DNA of 64,000 bases, from the NCBI RefSeq assembly GCF_027579695.1, contig NC_083570.1, forward strand, positions 11,220,051-11,284,050. Direction: 5' to 3'. This document shows positions 43,166 to 54,280 of this stretch, one piece after another; positions within the stretch are counted from its first letter, which is position 1, and every line of letters begins with the position of its first letter. The position numbers were made by a program, and so were the translations under genes. Under the pieces are notes generated by a model. That model saw only the letters and a program-made list of their open reading frames with translations, was not told the origin of the DNA and did not search any database. This DNA comes from Neoarius graeffei (lineage: Eukaryota > Chordata > Actinopteri > Siluriformes > Ariidae).

Positions 43166-43665
43166 GCAATCTTGTAATATTGTTTAATTGTCTCCAGTCT
43201 CTAGAGTAGCTAGGTTTCTGGTCCAGTTATTGTAGGCAGCTTTTGTTTTTCTACCTAATCTTTGAGCCTTTTATTGGTTTGGATGCTCTGGCTCGGTTTA
43301 ACTGCTGACTCAATGGCGTAAAACTTAAAGGGGAACTGAAGGCTTTTTTTTTTTTTTTTAATCAAAATTTTATTTATCTAATTTTATTAAATATCGGAAT
43401 GCATTTTTGATAGCTATTTTGTCGCTGCTATAGCAAGTTATGAGTGTTTGAAATATGCTCTGTAATATATCAGTCCATATGTCAAAGCAACGGCCGTAAA
43501 CGAGATTCGCTGAGGCCTGTGCGAGACATCGTAGGACGGAAGTAAAACGTACAGCGGAAATCAAAGTGACCAACATTTCCCAACATTCGTTGTGTCTGAA
43601 ATTGCTCACTCGTTCCCTACTCCCTATATAGGGAATTACTATATAGAGGAAAAACGCTTTCGGAC

Positions 43666-44506
43666 TAGGGATGTTAACCGATGACCGTTTGACCGGTGGT
43701 TGACCGAATCAACGTTAACCGGTTAATTTTATTTTGGTTGTCGGTGAAAAAAAAAAATCAATCGTTTTGAAGCTGCCGATTTTGGAGCGGAGAACCTGGA
43801 ATTCTGTGTTTGTAAACGCTTGGGGCGTGCCATGCGGTGTAAGGACGACAGCTGACAAATCAGAAACACCCATTCAGTCATGTCCCGCCCCAGTTAAAGA
43901 CAGCTGACAAATCAGAAACACCCATTCAGTTATGTCCCGCCCCAGTTGAACACAGCTGCCACCAGTGTTGCCAGATTGGGCGGTTTTAAGTGGATTTTGG
44001 CGGGTTTTGAACATATTTTGGGCTGGAAAACGTCAGCAATATCTGGCAACATTGGCTGCCACTCGGCGAAAGAAAAGTGTAGATACAGGGTTTTTAGCTT
44101 ACAAATTACTATTCAGGTTTTTTTTTAATTATTATTAGAAGGCACATGGAGTTTAGTCCTGCCTTGGCCAGTGCATTCTGAAAGTATGTTTTGGTCTGTA
44201 GCCAACAATGCATGTTATTGCAGATCAGATCTCTCCACACAAACTAAAGGCGCAGATGCCGACTTTTTCACAGCTTTTTCATGGACTGTAACGGCATTTG
44301 CTTATGTAGTAATTTTAATACAGAATTTACTCTGATGAAATTATTCAGACACTCCAACGCCCCCCCTAAAAAAATCGGATCTGCACGAGCCGTGAAAAAG
44401 GCGCGCCGTTTGCATCCCTGTTAAACTCGTAGGTTAACCGACTTTAACCGGCTAATGAGGCTCGGTGGTCGGTCAAGATTTTTTTTTTTAGTTTTCGCCA
44501 TCTCTA
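43666..44506. mobile_element. hAT family A, copy 1
   Basis: The ends are TAGGGATGTTAACCGATGAC and the complement of TAGAGATGGCGAAAAC, flanked by the exact 8-bp duplication TTTCGGAC (43658-43665 and 44507-44514). Close kin of 52264-55607. It carries a 92-bp hAT miniature and no transposase. Confidence 0.93.
43963..44054. mobile_element. 92-bp hAT miniature, copy 3
   Basis: CAGTGTTGCCAGAT and the complement of CAATGTTGCCAGAT are flanked by the exact 8-bp duplication GCTGCCAC. The sister hAT (52264) shows the empty site ACAGCTGCCACTCGG, which proves the insertion. Confidence 0.95.
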
Positions 44507-45298
44507 TTTCGGACACTAGTCCATCGCGCTGGTATTTACGTCATTACTGTCGCACAGTTAAAACGTGCCAGGTCAGTCAGCTGGTGGGTTTCAAAATAAT
44601 AAATACACACGTGTTTTTGTGATAAATCCATATCATACTGAGCTCATTTCCCACATTAATCAATACGAAGTACCTGCATCTTTCAGTTCTTTTAAACCAA
44701 GGCTGAATATTTTCTTCTTTGCCGCTGCCTTTTATTAAATCACGTTTGAGACTTTTAATTTGATTTCTTTCAGCACGGACAGCACTACAAAATGGCGTCC
44801 TCACTATAGTAGTGCCCTATATAGTGAGTAGGGAGCGATTTCGGACACGGGTTGTCAAAAGACGCGCGCGCCCTCTTCCAAATGCTGACGTAATCAAGCC
44901 GGAAGTTTTGTTTGTTTTCATAGCAATCAGGAAAGTTTGAAAAAAGTAGGCAGTAATCGTCATTTAAACTCATTTTTGTGCAATATTTAGTTTGGAAAAC
45001 AGTTTTCAAAATGGCGGCACTGACACCTGGCTGACAAGTCTCGTGAAGATCGTGCGGATAAGCAACGCCTGCCGTGGACCAAATGAACTAAATTCCACGT
45101 GGCTAAAATCCGAATAGGCTGATAAGTATAATATTGAATTGTGATTAGTTGCCAATACGAGTCATGATATAAAGTTACTAAAACTGAAAACGTAATTGAA
45201 TAACACGTTAATTAAGAAATAAAGCAAGTTTAAAAATGACTTCAGTTCTCCTTTAATTACTACAGTAGATAAGTAGTATTGCGTCACACATATACATA

Positions 45299-46510
45299 CA
45301 CTACCGTTCAAAAGTTTGGGGTCACTTTGAAATGTCCTTATTTTTGAAAGAAAAGCACTGTTCTTTTCAATGAAGATCACTTTAAACTAATCAGAAATCC
45401 ACTCTATACATTGCTAATGTGGTAAATGACTATTCTAGCTGCAAATGTCTGGTTATTGGTGCAATATCTCCATAGGTGTATAGAGGCCCATTTCCAGCAA
45501 CTATGACTACGTTCACACTGCAAGGCTTAATGCTCAATTCCGATTTTTTTGTGAGGTCGTTCAATTAACAAATATATGCGACTTGTATGTGATCCTCAGT
45601 ATGAACGAAAAGCGACCTAAAAGTGTTCCACATGCGCATTGCAGGATACGACGACGTCACACGCAGTGAGCATGGCCAGTGTTTACGGAAGTAACCTAAA
45701 GTTTCCTGTGTATGACAGTAGCCAGCATGGAGTACCTGGTGATGATGCAGTTGTTGTTGCGACGGAGCCAGAACATGCACAATAGCCTGATGTTAAGGAG
45801 GAGGTTGAGAAGGAAGAGGGCAAGGGTTTTGGCTCAGGCGTTCTGCGGGGTAGTGACTGCAACCTCCGTTCAAAGGAACATCAAAGCCATGTTGTTGTAA
45901 CTTTTTTTGAGAGACCCGCCGCCTACTTCAGCGCAGAATAGTGACGTTTGTGGCTTGTTGATGACGTGTAAGTCGGATGAATGCGACCTGGCGGTTCAGA
46001 CTGAAGTCGCATATGAAAAGATCGGATAGGAATCGGAATTAGGACCACATATCCAAACGGCCTGGGTCGGATTTGAAAAAATCGGATCTGTGTCGTTCAT
46101 ATTGTCAATAAAAGATCGGATACAGGTCACATATGGGCGAAAAGATCGGATTTGAGTCACTTCAGCCTGCAGTGTGAACGTAGTGCTTCACTCCAGTGTT
46201 CTAATGGTACAATGTGTTTGCTCATTGCCTCAGAAGGCTAATGGATGATTAGAAAACCCTTGTACAATCATGTTAGCACAGCTGAAAACAGTTGAGCTCT
46301 TTAGAGACGCTATAAAACCGACCTTCCTTTGAGCAGATTGAGTTTCTGGAGCATCACATTTGTGGGGTCGATTAAATGCTCAAAATGGCCAGAAAAATGT
46401 CTTGACTATATTTTCTATTCATTTTACAACTTATGGTGGGAAATAAAAGTGTGACTTTTCATGGAAAACACAAAATTGTCTGGGTGACCCCAAACTTTTG
46501 AACGGTAGTG
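45299..46510. mobile_element. Non-autonomous Tc1-type element
   Basis: The ends CACTACCGTTCAAAAGTTTG are inverted and flanked by TA (45297-45298 and 46511-46512). It is a deletion derivative with no transposase and holds an M2 MITE (45507-46183). It abuts the intact Tc1 at 46517. Confidence 0.92.
45507..46183. mobile_element. MITE family M2, reference copy
   Basis: The 677-bp element has ends CTACGTTCACACTGCA and inverse, placed between CAGCAACTATGA and TGCTTCACTCC. The middle holds an ORF-like piece with no known motif. It lacks the inserts seen in the 17.6-20.4 kb copies, so it defines the family. Confidence 0.82.
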
Positions 46511-46516
46511 TATGTA

Positions 46517-48115
46517 CAGTGGGGCAAAAAAGTATTTAGTCAGCCACCAATTGTGCAAGTTTTCCCACTTAAAAAGATGAGAGAGGCCTGTAATTTTTAT
46601 CATAGGTACACTTCAACTATGAGAAACAGAATGGGGGGAAAGAATCCAGGAAATCACATTGTAGGATTTTTAATGAATTAATTGGTAAATTCCTCGGTAA
46701 AATAAGTATTTGGTCACCTACAAACAAGCAAGATTTCTGGCTCTCACAGACCTGTAACTTCTTCTTTAAGAGGCTCCTCTGTCCTCCACTCGTTACGTGT
46801 ATTAATGGCACCTGTTTGAACTTATCAATATAAAAGACACCTGTCCACAACCTCAAACAGTCACACTCCAAACTCCACTATGGCCAAGACCAAAGAGCTG
46901 TCAAAGGACAACAGAAACAAAACTGTAGACCTGCACCAGGCTGGGAAGACTGAATCTGCAATAGGTAAGCAGCTTGGTGTGAAGAAATCAACTGTGGGAG
47001 CAATTATTAGAAAATGGAAGACATACAAGACCACTGATAATCTCCCTCAGTCTGGGGCTCCACGCAAGATCTCACCCCGTGGGGTCAAAATGATCACAAG
47101 AACGGTGAGCAAAAATCCCAGAACCACACGGGGGGACCTAGTGAATGACCTGCAGAGAGCTGGGACCAAAGTAACAAAGGCTACCATCAGTAACACACTA
47201 TGCTGCCAGGGACTCAAATCCTGCAGTGCCAGACGTGTCCCCCTGCTTAAGCCAGTACATGTCCAGGCCCGTCTGAAGTTTGCTAGAGAGCATTTGGATG
47301 ATCCAGAAGAGGATTGGGAGAATGTCATATGGTCAGATGAAACCAAAATAGAACTTTTTGGTAAAAACTCAACTCGTCGTGTTTGGAGGAGAAAGAATGC
47401 TGAGTTGCATCCAAAGAACACCATACCTACTGTGAAGCATGGAGGTGGAAACATCATGCTTTGGGGCTGTTTTTCTGCAAAGGGACCAGGACGACTGATC
47501 CGTGTAAAGGAAAGAATGAATGGGGCCATGTATCCTGAGATTTTGAGTGAAAACCTCCTTCCATCAGCAAGGGCATTGAAGATGAAATGTGGCTGGGTCT
47601 TTCAGCATGACAGTGATCCCAAACACACCGCCCGGGCAACGAAGGAGTGGCTTCATAAGAAGCATTTCAAGGTCCTGGAGTGGCCTAGCCAGTCTCCAGA
47701 TCTCAACCCCATAGAAAATCTTTGGAGGGAGTTGAAAGTCCGTGTTGCCCAGCGACAGCCCCAAAACATCACTGCTCTAGAGGAGATCTGCATGGAGGAA
47801 TGGGCCAAAATACCAGCAACAGTGTGTGAAAACCTTGAAGACTTGCAGAAAACGTTTGACCTCTGTCATTGCCAACAAAGGGTATATAACGAAGTATTGA
47901 GATGAACTTTTGTTATTGACCAAATACTTATTTTCCACCATAATTTGCAAATAAATTCTTTAAAAATCAGACAATGTGATTTTCTGGATTTTTTTTCTCA
48001 TTCTGTCTCTCATAGTTGAAGTGTACCTATGATGAAAATTACAGGCCTCTCTCATCTTTTTAAGTGGGAGAACTTGCACAATTGGTGACTGACTAAATAC
48101 TTTTTTGCCCCACTG
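46517..48115 (+). mobile_element. Tc1-like DD34E element, intact
   Basis: The ends CAGTGGGGCAAAAAAGTATT are inverted; the first 45 bases differ at one site between ends. TA precedes the left end (46515-46516), but the right flank reads TG, so the duplicate TA has mutated into the adjoining repeat. At 1599 bp with an open transposase it is probably a young insertion. Confidence 0.95.
46880..47905 (+). CDS. Tc1-like transposase (DD34E), intact
   Basis: The 341-residue protein has the paired helix-turn-helix region in its first 115 residues ([32 protein letters not shown]), a [10 protein letters not shown] hinge, then the catalytic core. The core has Asp153 in [10 protein letters not shown], Asp244 in [10 protein letters not shown] and Glu279 in [11 protein letters not shown], with 34 residues between the last two. 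[11 protein letters not shown] marks the Gly-rich box. The start follows TCCACTATGG after a TATAAAAG-like box at about 46831. It acts on its own ends at TA targets. The stop comes at a slightly altered tail (RVYNEVLR). Confidence 0.93.
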   Translation: MAKTKELSKDNRNKTVDLHQAGKTESAIGKQLGVKKSTVGAIIRKWKTYKTTDNLPQSGAPRKISPRGVKMITRTVSKNPRTTRGDLVNDLQRAGTKVTKATISNTLCCQGLKSCSARRVPLLKPVHVQARLKFAREHLDDPEEDWENVIWSDETKIELFGKNSTRRVWRRKNAELHPKNTIPTVKHGGGNIMLWGCFSAKGPGRLIRVKERMNGAMYPEILSENLLPSARALKMKCGWVFQHDSDPKHTARATKEWLHKKHFKVLEWPSQSPDLNPIENLWRELKVRVAQRQPQNITALEEICMEEWAKIPATVCENLEDLQKTFDLCHCQQRVYNEVLR

Positions 48116-48133
48116 TGTGTATGTGTGTGTATG

Positions 48134-48197
<64 letters not shown>

Positions 48198-48262
48198 CAC
48201 ACACACACACACACACACATACACACAGTGGGGCAAATGTGTATATATATATACACACACAC
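48116..48262. repeat. (TA)n / (CA)n microsatellite with Tc1-end fragment
   Basis: A long AT run followed by AC runs contains ACACAGTGGGGCAAATGTG at about 48222. This carries the first 12 bases of the neighbouring Tc1 end. The open frames of Ile-Tyr and Cys-Val repeats across it are artefacts. Confidence 0.85.
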
Positions 48263-48482
48263 ACACGGGTTTCCCCAAAGCGTTTTAGCGTGTCGGGCCC
48301 GATCTGCTTGCTCTGCCTGCCGATACGCTTAGTCGCTTTAGTTAAAATCCAATACGCTTAGATTTATACCGATATGTTAAATTTCCTACCCACAAGTAAC
48401 TAGATACATAGGAGAGCAAATAACAGGTCCATTTACATACTGATTGATATTTGTGTTAAACAAGCAGCCTTTTTTTCCCCAG

Positions 48483-48818
48483 TGTTTGTGTGGATTCTGT
48501 CAAAGTAATATGTCTGCGTGGTATGATGGAAACAAACTAATCTGTTGGCTGTGTCAAGATCACGTGTTCAAACCATCCAATAAAAACATCGAAAGAAAAC
48601 GTCAGACATCCCGGAAGTTTCCGATTCATTATAAGCGATCTCATTGGCTGCCGATGTCGTCCCGCACCAGACAGACAAAGCCGACTGATTTTAATAAGCG
48701 AGGAGAAGACTCGCTGGACAAATTAATCCACATCAGCATGGATGACAGCGAGATGGACTATGAGAGGGCTGCCCAACATTGGGCCAAGCAAAAGCCAGGG
48801 AGAATTAATCTGCTTTAG
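48483..48818 (+). CDS. Unknown terminal exon with Cys-pair motif
   Basis: The exon follows TTTTTTCCCCAG and runs to a TAG stop. It opens CLCGFCQSNMSAWYDGNKL and then ICWLCQ, giving Cys-x2-Cys twice about 16 residues apart, a zinc-ribbon arrangement. A basic region (KNIERKRQTSRK) follows, then an acidic piece (SMDDSEMDYERAAQHW). The DG-x-KLxCWLC segment is reminiscent of FAM76 proteins, but the rest does not match what I recall of them. No upstream exon is found, so it may be a captured or pseudogene exon. Confidence 0.4.
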   Translation, partial: CLCGFCQSNMSAWYDGNKLICWLCQDHVFKPSNKNIERKRQTSRKFPIHYKRSHWLPMSSRTRQTKPTDFNKRGEDSLDKLIHISMDDSEMDYERAAQHWAKQKPGRINLL

Positions 48819-49130
48819 TTTGGGTTTGCAGAAAGATTATGTACTTATAAACACTCTCACCTAGTGAAGTTGTCCAAATGTGTCAAATATAGCATCATTT
48901 CAAATAATAATCATAAGCAGTTTTGGCAGTGTGATGTCACTGGGATCCGTTTAACAAAAGGCGGCTCCGGATTATTCTTTTGTTAAAGGATCACAGTGAC
49001 ATCACGCTGCCAAATACGCTTATCATTATTATTCGCAATTATGCTACATTTGACACTTATTAACAAATTCCCTTCATGAAATATGTGTTTAAAAGTACAT
49101 AATCTTTCTGCAGACTTAAACTGTAGAAAG
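48819..49130. repeat. Foldback palindrome
   Basis: Arms of about 150 bases (GCAGAAAGATTATGTACTTA at about 48831; complement near 49100) pair around a centre near 48968. The left arm starts exactly at the stop codon of the exon. Confidence 0.8.
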
Positions 49131-50146
49131 TAAGTTTTCTTTTCCTTTAAATATGTTTTAATCTTAAATCTAGTCCATTTAATAAAGTGCCAAAATTTAA
49201 ACTTTATAATACGCAGTCGCCTTACTTTTCTTTTCAGTGAATCTTAGTTATACGTTTATTACGGTAATTGCATCAGAAACATTCTAAATCATTACAGTTA
49301 TAGTAATACAGCAACTTATTTTAAGGTGGCAGGTCTTAGGTTCAGATCCCTTTGTGATCAACAGGAGGTCATGATGATCGATTCTCTTCATTGGATTGCA
49401 TAAGATGGAGCAAACCACTGTTCATATTTTCATGCACATTTTTGTTACAACACTACTTGATCATAGATAATTAAGTGCAAGGGATCCCCGTAGATTTTCA
49501 ATCTATCGTATACCTCAGTAATCTAGAACAAAACAGTTTAACTTGCATGTTGAACTTTAAGGTGAAATTTCAAATGTGTTTACATTAATACTATTTAGGT
49601 CAGAAATCATTGAAACACTGGTAAAATCTATCCTATAATCATGGATCTAAAACCTCTCAGAGACCCTGAAAATGCACCTGAGAGCATCAATTTTCAAAGA
49701 ATTTTCCGGGGGAGCATGCCCCCCCACACCCCTAGTTTCGCTTCGCGCCTTTAGCGCTTGCTTTTACACCATTGGCAATCAATTGTCTGTGTATTATCAT
49801 GCCAGAATTTAGGGCTTTAATTTTTTTCTGGGGAAAACACTGAGCTATAAAATTTATTTATTTATTTTCCATCCAAGATGGCGCCGCAGATGGCTCTCTC
49901 GTACTTTCTATGTTTTTGTGTAATTGTTGTTAATTCTTCTCCGTGCTTCACGGAATGCTGCGCTGAGGGTTTTTTTTTAATGCCTACACATTCCGGTCCT
50001 GATGGGAGCAGAATGTGTGGGTGTTTTTTCCTCTCATCTCTCATTTTCTCAGCCTCTCCCTTCCTGACAAGCCTCTCTCCTGCTTTGCTTCTGCTGACTC
50101 GTCTTGTCTGAGAGACCCTTCCTGCACTTCTCTCAGAATTGAAATT

Positions 50147-51335
50147 ATGGATCTGATCAACTGGTGGTAATAATAATAATAATAAGTTGAATTTATATAG
50201 CACCTTTCAAGAAACCCAAGGACGCTTTACAATTATAAACAAAGAAAAATAAATAAATAAAATAAAAAATAAAGGAAAAAAATAATAAATAAATAAATAA
50301 GTAAATAATAAAAAATAAAAAGTAAAAAGTCCACCAAGTAGGGGTCAGGATGTAATTCCCATGATCAGGATGTAATTCCCGTGGTGTAGCAGCCACAGTC
50401 CCACCAAAAGGCGCATGAAAACGAGTCCCACATCTCCAGCACGGCCGCTGTGACGCCATCAGCCACATCACTCGAACACCACGCCATGGATCCACAAAGC
50501 GAGCAGAGAAGCTCCGCCACGCAGAGCGCTGGTGTGTCCCAAACCGCCTGCACAGCCGCCGCGACGCCACCGAGCAACATCGCTCAGAACATCACGCCAA
50601 GCGTTAAAGCGCAGAGCGCTGGACAACCACGATGTTAAATGAGCAACGAGCTCACTGCAGTCCACAGCTGGGAGCACAGGCATCACCCACAGCGAACCAA
50701 GGCCTGGAGGGAAACCAACGCCCAAAACTGGGTCCGGAGCTACACCACAACTGGGGAACAAAACACTCAAACATCAAACTACACAAACGCACAGAAAAAA
50801 AAATTAAAATTGAAAAAGAAAGAAAATAAAATTAAAAAAGCTCTGGTGAGAAGCGGCAGCCAGAATGCGCACGACGTACTCCCAACCGGAAACGAAAAAA
50901 TTGCGTGGTCACTTCACGCAATTGACACAATCTTCTCGACAAGAAGTCTGGGGTTCGGGGGAACCTGCCTGTCCTGCCGGAACGTTTGCAGCCGGATACG
51001 CCATGGATGCCTGGGAGAAGTGGCGTGTGGTGTGCTTGGCGATTCTTTCCGTGGAGGACATTGAGGATATTTACCTATTCGGAACCATGATCACAGGATT
51101 TTTGCTGATTGGACTTGGCATTGCCCTGGTGTATCGAGGAAATCGGTTAACGGTGGCAGCTGTTCAAAGCCCCACAAAGCTGCCCAACATGATTGAGGCA
51201 GTGGGCAGAGCTGTTAGCACTCAGACTGTAGCTATTCAGAACTTGAGTTGCAACATTGATAACATCATGGAGAAGTTGATGGCTTTGCAGAGAGAAATGA
51301 ATCATTTCGGTGGCCAGAATGGACAAGCGGGTTAA
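50147..51335 (+). pseudogene. Unknown ORF with transmembrane and coiled-coil segments, split by an L2-like insert
   Basis: The frame opens at 50147 with MDLINWW and is cut by the L2-like fragment. After about 50894 it resumes in open frame through FTQLTQSSRQEVW and CPAGTFAAGYAMDAWEKWR. Next is one hydrophobic segment (IYLFGTMITGFLLIGLGIAL) flanked by acidic VEDIED and basic YRGNR, as in a single-pass membrane protein. The last 55 residues look helical (NMIEAVGRAVSTQTVAIQN, then NIMEKLMALQREM). A shorter intact product could start at 51003. I do not recognise a named family. Confidence 0.5.
50168..50893 (-). repeat. L2-like LINE 3' fragment, inverted copy
   Basis: On the minus strand it matches 413-1008, ending in a (TAA)n run at 50168-50184. 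AAGTTGAATTTATATAGCAC is the tail motif. It interrupts the membrane-protein ORF. Confidence 0.75.
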
Positions 51336-51676
51336 GCGAAAAAGGACACGTCTAAACAAATTCCAATCTTATCTGGGCTCTCCTAGCCAGCACTGCCTCA
51401 AGGCCGTCGCTGTAGAAACGCGATTCTCCCCCTGGAGTTCACTGCAGTGAGACTCTGTGTGTGTGTTTTTGTTTTGGTTTTTTTTCTATACTTTTTTTTC
51501 TGTCTGTACTATGAAAGCTAAGTCGAACCGGAGTCAAATTCCTCGTGTGTGTAACATACCTGGCAATAAAGCGATTCTGATTCTGAAAATAGGAAGTTAA
51601 CGGCACCACTATAAGACAATGAATGTTTGTTACTTGAGCTTTAATTCAACTTATTTGTGTGTCTGTTTCTTAACAG

Positions 51677-51910
51677 CTCAGTGCACAGACAGCAGTGGAG
51701 GGCAGTGAGCGGATCTTTACTGAACTGATCAGCTCCATGGAGAAAAAGCGCTGGGAGGTGACGGAGCTGATCAGAGATCAGGAGAAGGCTGAACTGAGTC
51801 GAGCTGAACGACTCCTGGAGCAACTGGAGCTGGAGATTGCCGTTCTTCAGTGGAGAGTCACTGAGCTGGAGCAGCTTTCATACACACACGATCACATCCA
51901 TTTCCTCCAG
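51677..51910 (+). CDS. TRIM-type gene, 234-nt coiled-coil exon
   Basis: Seventy-eight codons lie between TCTTAACAG and a GTAACA donor, in phase with the 96-nt exon 9.9 kb upstream. The product (SAQTAVEGSERIFTELISS, KRWEVTELIRDQEKAELS, LEQLELEIAVLQWRVTELEQ) is a long coiled coil, the oligomerisation part of TRIM proteins. The 234-nt length is the conserved one for this exon. The intron before it holds most of the insertions at 41.9-51.6 kb. Confidence 0.88.
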
Positions 51911-53089
51911 GTAACACTCACTGTCTGATCTACAGACTGAACCCTGAACACCTCTTTTTCCATCTTGTAGCAGATTCCACCAGATGTATGTCAGGTTGAT
52001 CTCAAGTCAGTTCTAAATCGTATGTTAAACCTGTGCTTGCTGAGATAAAATAGTGTTGCGTTCAGTCCTCAAGATTGTTGCAGACAGTCTCATGTGTGGG
52101 GAGAAAATAAATAAATGTCCTTGTCTTGAATCACAAGTGTGTAATGCCTGATTAGCTCACCAGCCTCCCTGAGATTTCAATGGATTTTGATTCTGAGTTT
52201 GGTTGGAAGATCTAATTGTTCTCATGAGCAGCTTGGCTAATTATAAACGAGTCAGGTTTCTCATAGGGATGTTAACCGATGACCGGTTGACCGAATCAAC
52301 GTCAACCGGTTAATTTTTTTTTTTTGGTTGTCGGTTAAAAAAAATCAATCGTTTTGAAGCTGCCGATTTTGGAGCGGAGAACCTGGAATTCTGTGTTGTA
52401 AATGCTTGGGGCGTGCCATGCGGTGTAAGGACGACAGCCGACAAATCAGAAACACCCATTCAGTCATGTCCCGCCCCAGTTGAAGACAGCTGCCACTCGG
52501 CGAAAGAAAAGTCTCGGTGTTGGATTACATTCTACTTTGTAGACCACAGTGTTTTCTATTTCAACTTGTTTAAACCCGTTAGCCTATGTATTTCCAAGAA
52601 CAACTGTTTTTTGTGTGACCCTTGACAGAAGTTGACTGTATTTGTGAAAAATAAAAAAGTATCAGGCTAGATTTTTTAGCTTACAAATTACTATTGTTTT
52701 TTTTTTTTTTTTTTAAATTATTATTAGAAGGCACATGGAGTTTAGTCCTGCCTTGGCCAGTGCATTCTGAAAGTATGTTTCGGTCTGTAGCCGACAATGC
52801 ATGTTATTGCAGATCATCTCTCTCCACACAAACTAAAGGCGCAGATGCCGACTTTTGGAGGGAAGGGGAGAGAATGAAATGACAGCGGTGTCTGGAGGGG
52901 GAGTGACAAACGCAGCTTTTATGACTGTGAGCCAAGTCGGTGACGGCTTCAGAGCAACTTCAATACCATGCAGTAATGGCGTGTTGATATTGGTAACGGC
53001 GTTATAACGATTGTAGCTAATTAGATTACCCGGCGTTATAACAGCCTTTATTTTAACACCGTTATTCCCATCACTGAATGTTATGTACT

Positions 53090-54011
53090 CATAGGCGCCA
53101 ACTTCATGTCAACATTGGGGGGTCAGAATTATGTTCTTGCACCGTGACGTCATGACGTCGGCAGTGTATGTAGTTGAATATCAAAGACTCAGTTGTAAGT
53201 CATTTTCATTCATTACTATTCACCATTGCAAGTGGGAAGCGCCCATTTTAACGATAACTTATTATGATGCATTAAAAATCTCACGGCTTTAAACATTGTA
53301 TGAAACACAATTTATTCAATAAACAAATTTAGTTTAATGCAATTTTCTTTGAGATGAATTCGGCAGACAACTGACAATAATGCAAAAAAAAAAACGTGCA
53401 CCATACTCCATAAAAAGGCTTAAGCGCGTTAAACTCGTATATCCGCATCGGCTTTAACACAGACTTCAGTGTCCAAATTCTGCACAACATGATCACCTTC
53501 ATTGCTGGTGGCTGCCGGCCTATTGGTTCGGATAATCCACTTGTCCATTTTGCTTCATTTCTATGTTCACTGTTCAGTGAAAATGGTTGCGGGAGGCCAC
53601 ACAGAACTTTTCGCCTCAGTAGTGCTGCCTTGGTTGCTACGCAACGAACCATTTTATTTATGTTTTTTTTTTTTTTTTTTGCCTTGGCCGCGTAGGCCTA
53701 GTGCTACGCAGTGTAAATTTTGCGGAGTGCAACCTGTCAATCACTCACTGCCAACCATTGGAATATTGCAAGCGGAAAAGGGGGCGGGTCGTGTCCGATC
53801 GTAACATTTTAGGTGACGTTTCTATAGGTTACTTATTTTGCATTCAAAGCTAGGCTATTATTTGTTTAGTTGGTTTCAATCGTCAGTTAACATGAATTCA
53901 TCTGTACTGTTTACTACTTTTTCACATTTCATTATTGGGGTGTTTTTGCCCCCCCCAACTTTATCTTTGGGGGGTCAAAAAGGTCCGTGCCCCCCGCAGA
54001 TGGCGCCAGTG
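53090..54011. mobile_element. Non-autonomous hAT
   Basis: The ends are CATAGGCGCCAACTTC and the complement of CACTGGCGCCATCTGCGG, flanked by the exact 8-bp duplication TATGTACT (53082-53089 and 54012-54019). GGGGGGTC words lie just inside both ends. No coding content. Confidence 0.93.
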
Positions 54012-54280
54012 TATGTACTTCTTCTAGCACTTGACTTTATTTTCAACACCATCATGGCCAACTGAAACTGTCTCTAAGCTGGAGCCATTTGTCCTCCGCT
54101 CCGATACAAACCCCTCGACATCAGTGCCGCGTTTGACTAAATGTTTCGCGCTGTAGAAAAGGTAATGTGAGTGGAGGGCAGCGACTGGGACTGAATGTGC
54201 GGATGCTCGCGGTTAGATTTAGAATAGATTCTAATAATTCCAATTCTAGAATTTTAAACTCATAGGTTAACCGACTTTAA

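Larger units (their letters stand above)
43590..44851. mobile_element. MITE with GTGTCCGAAATCGCTC-type ends
   Basis: TGTGTCTGAAATTGCTCACT at the left and the complement of CGTGTCCGAAATCGCTCC at the right are inverted, followed inside by CTATATAG. The target duplication is unclear. A hAT lies at 43666-44506. Confidence 0.65.
43329..45252. mobile_element. Kolobok-type MITE with three nested elements
   Basis: TTAA flanks AGGGGAACTGAAGGC at the left (43325-43328) and the complement of AGGAGAACTGAAGTC at the right (45253-45256). The two outer thirds are partly inverted. A MITE, a hAT and a 92-bp hAT miniature are inserted one within the next. No coding content of its own. Confidence 0.72.
48270..49842. 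mobile_element. Possible hAT-like element enclosing an exon
   Basis: GGGTTTCCCCAAAGCG at the left and TGGGGAAAACACTG at the right are weakly inverted ends of hAT type. No target duplication is visible because a microsatellite borders the left. Inside are a spliced exon (48483-48818) and a palindrome (48819-49130). The interval 49131-49842 holds a GGGGGAGCATGCCCCCC hairpin and nothing coding. Confidence 0.45.
49875..51586 (+). mobile_element. Retroposon-like unit encoding a small membrane protein
   Basis: It begins at AAGATGGCGCCGCAG, a YY1-type initiator typical of LINE and retroposon 5' ends. A pyrimidine-rich leader and an ORF follow. It ends CTGGCAATAAAGCGATTCTG with an AATAAA signal and an ATTCTG repeat. 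No reverse transcriptase, integrase or terminal inverted repeat is seen, and no target duplication is clear. An L2-like fragment (50168-50893) is inserted just after the start codon region. Confidence 0.55.

Noticed and set aside
45712..45900. 62-codon frame in the M2 reference copy
   Set aside because: No domain recognised; the M2 copy at 19254 does not preserve it.
47047..47764. Antisense frames of 60-160 codons opposite the Tc1 transposase
   Set aside because: Shadow frames; no domain or start context.
48052..48361. Frames of Ile-Tyr, Cys-Val and His-Thr repeats
   Set aside because: Translation of (TA)n and (CA)n microsatellites.
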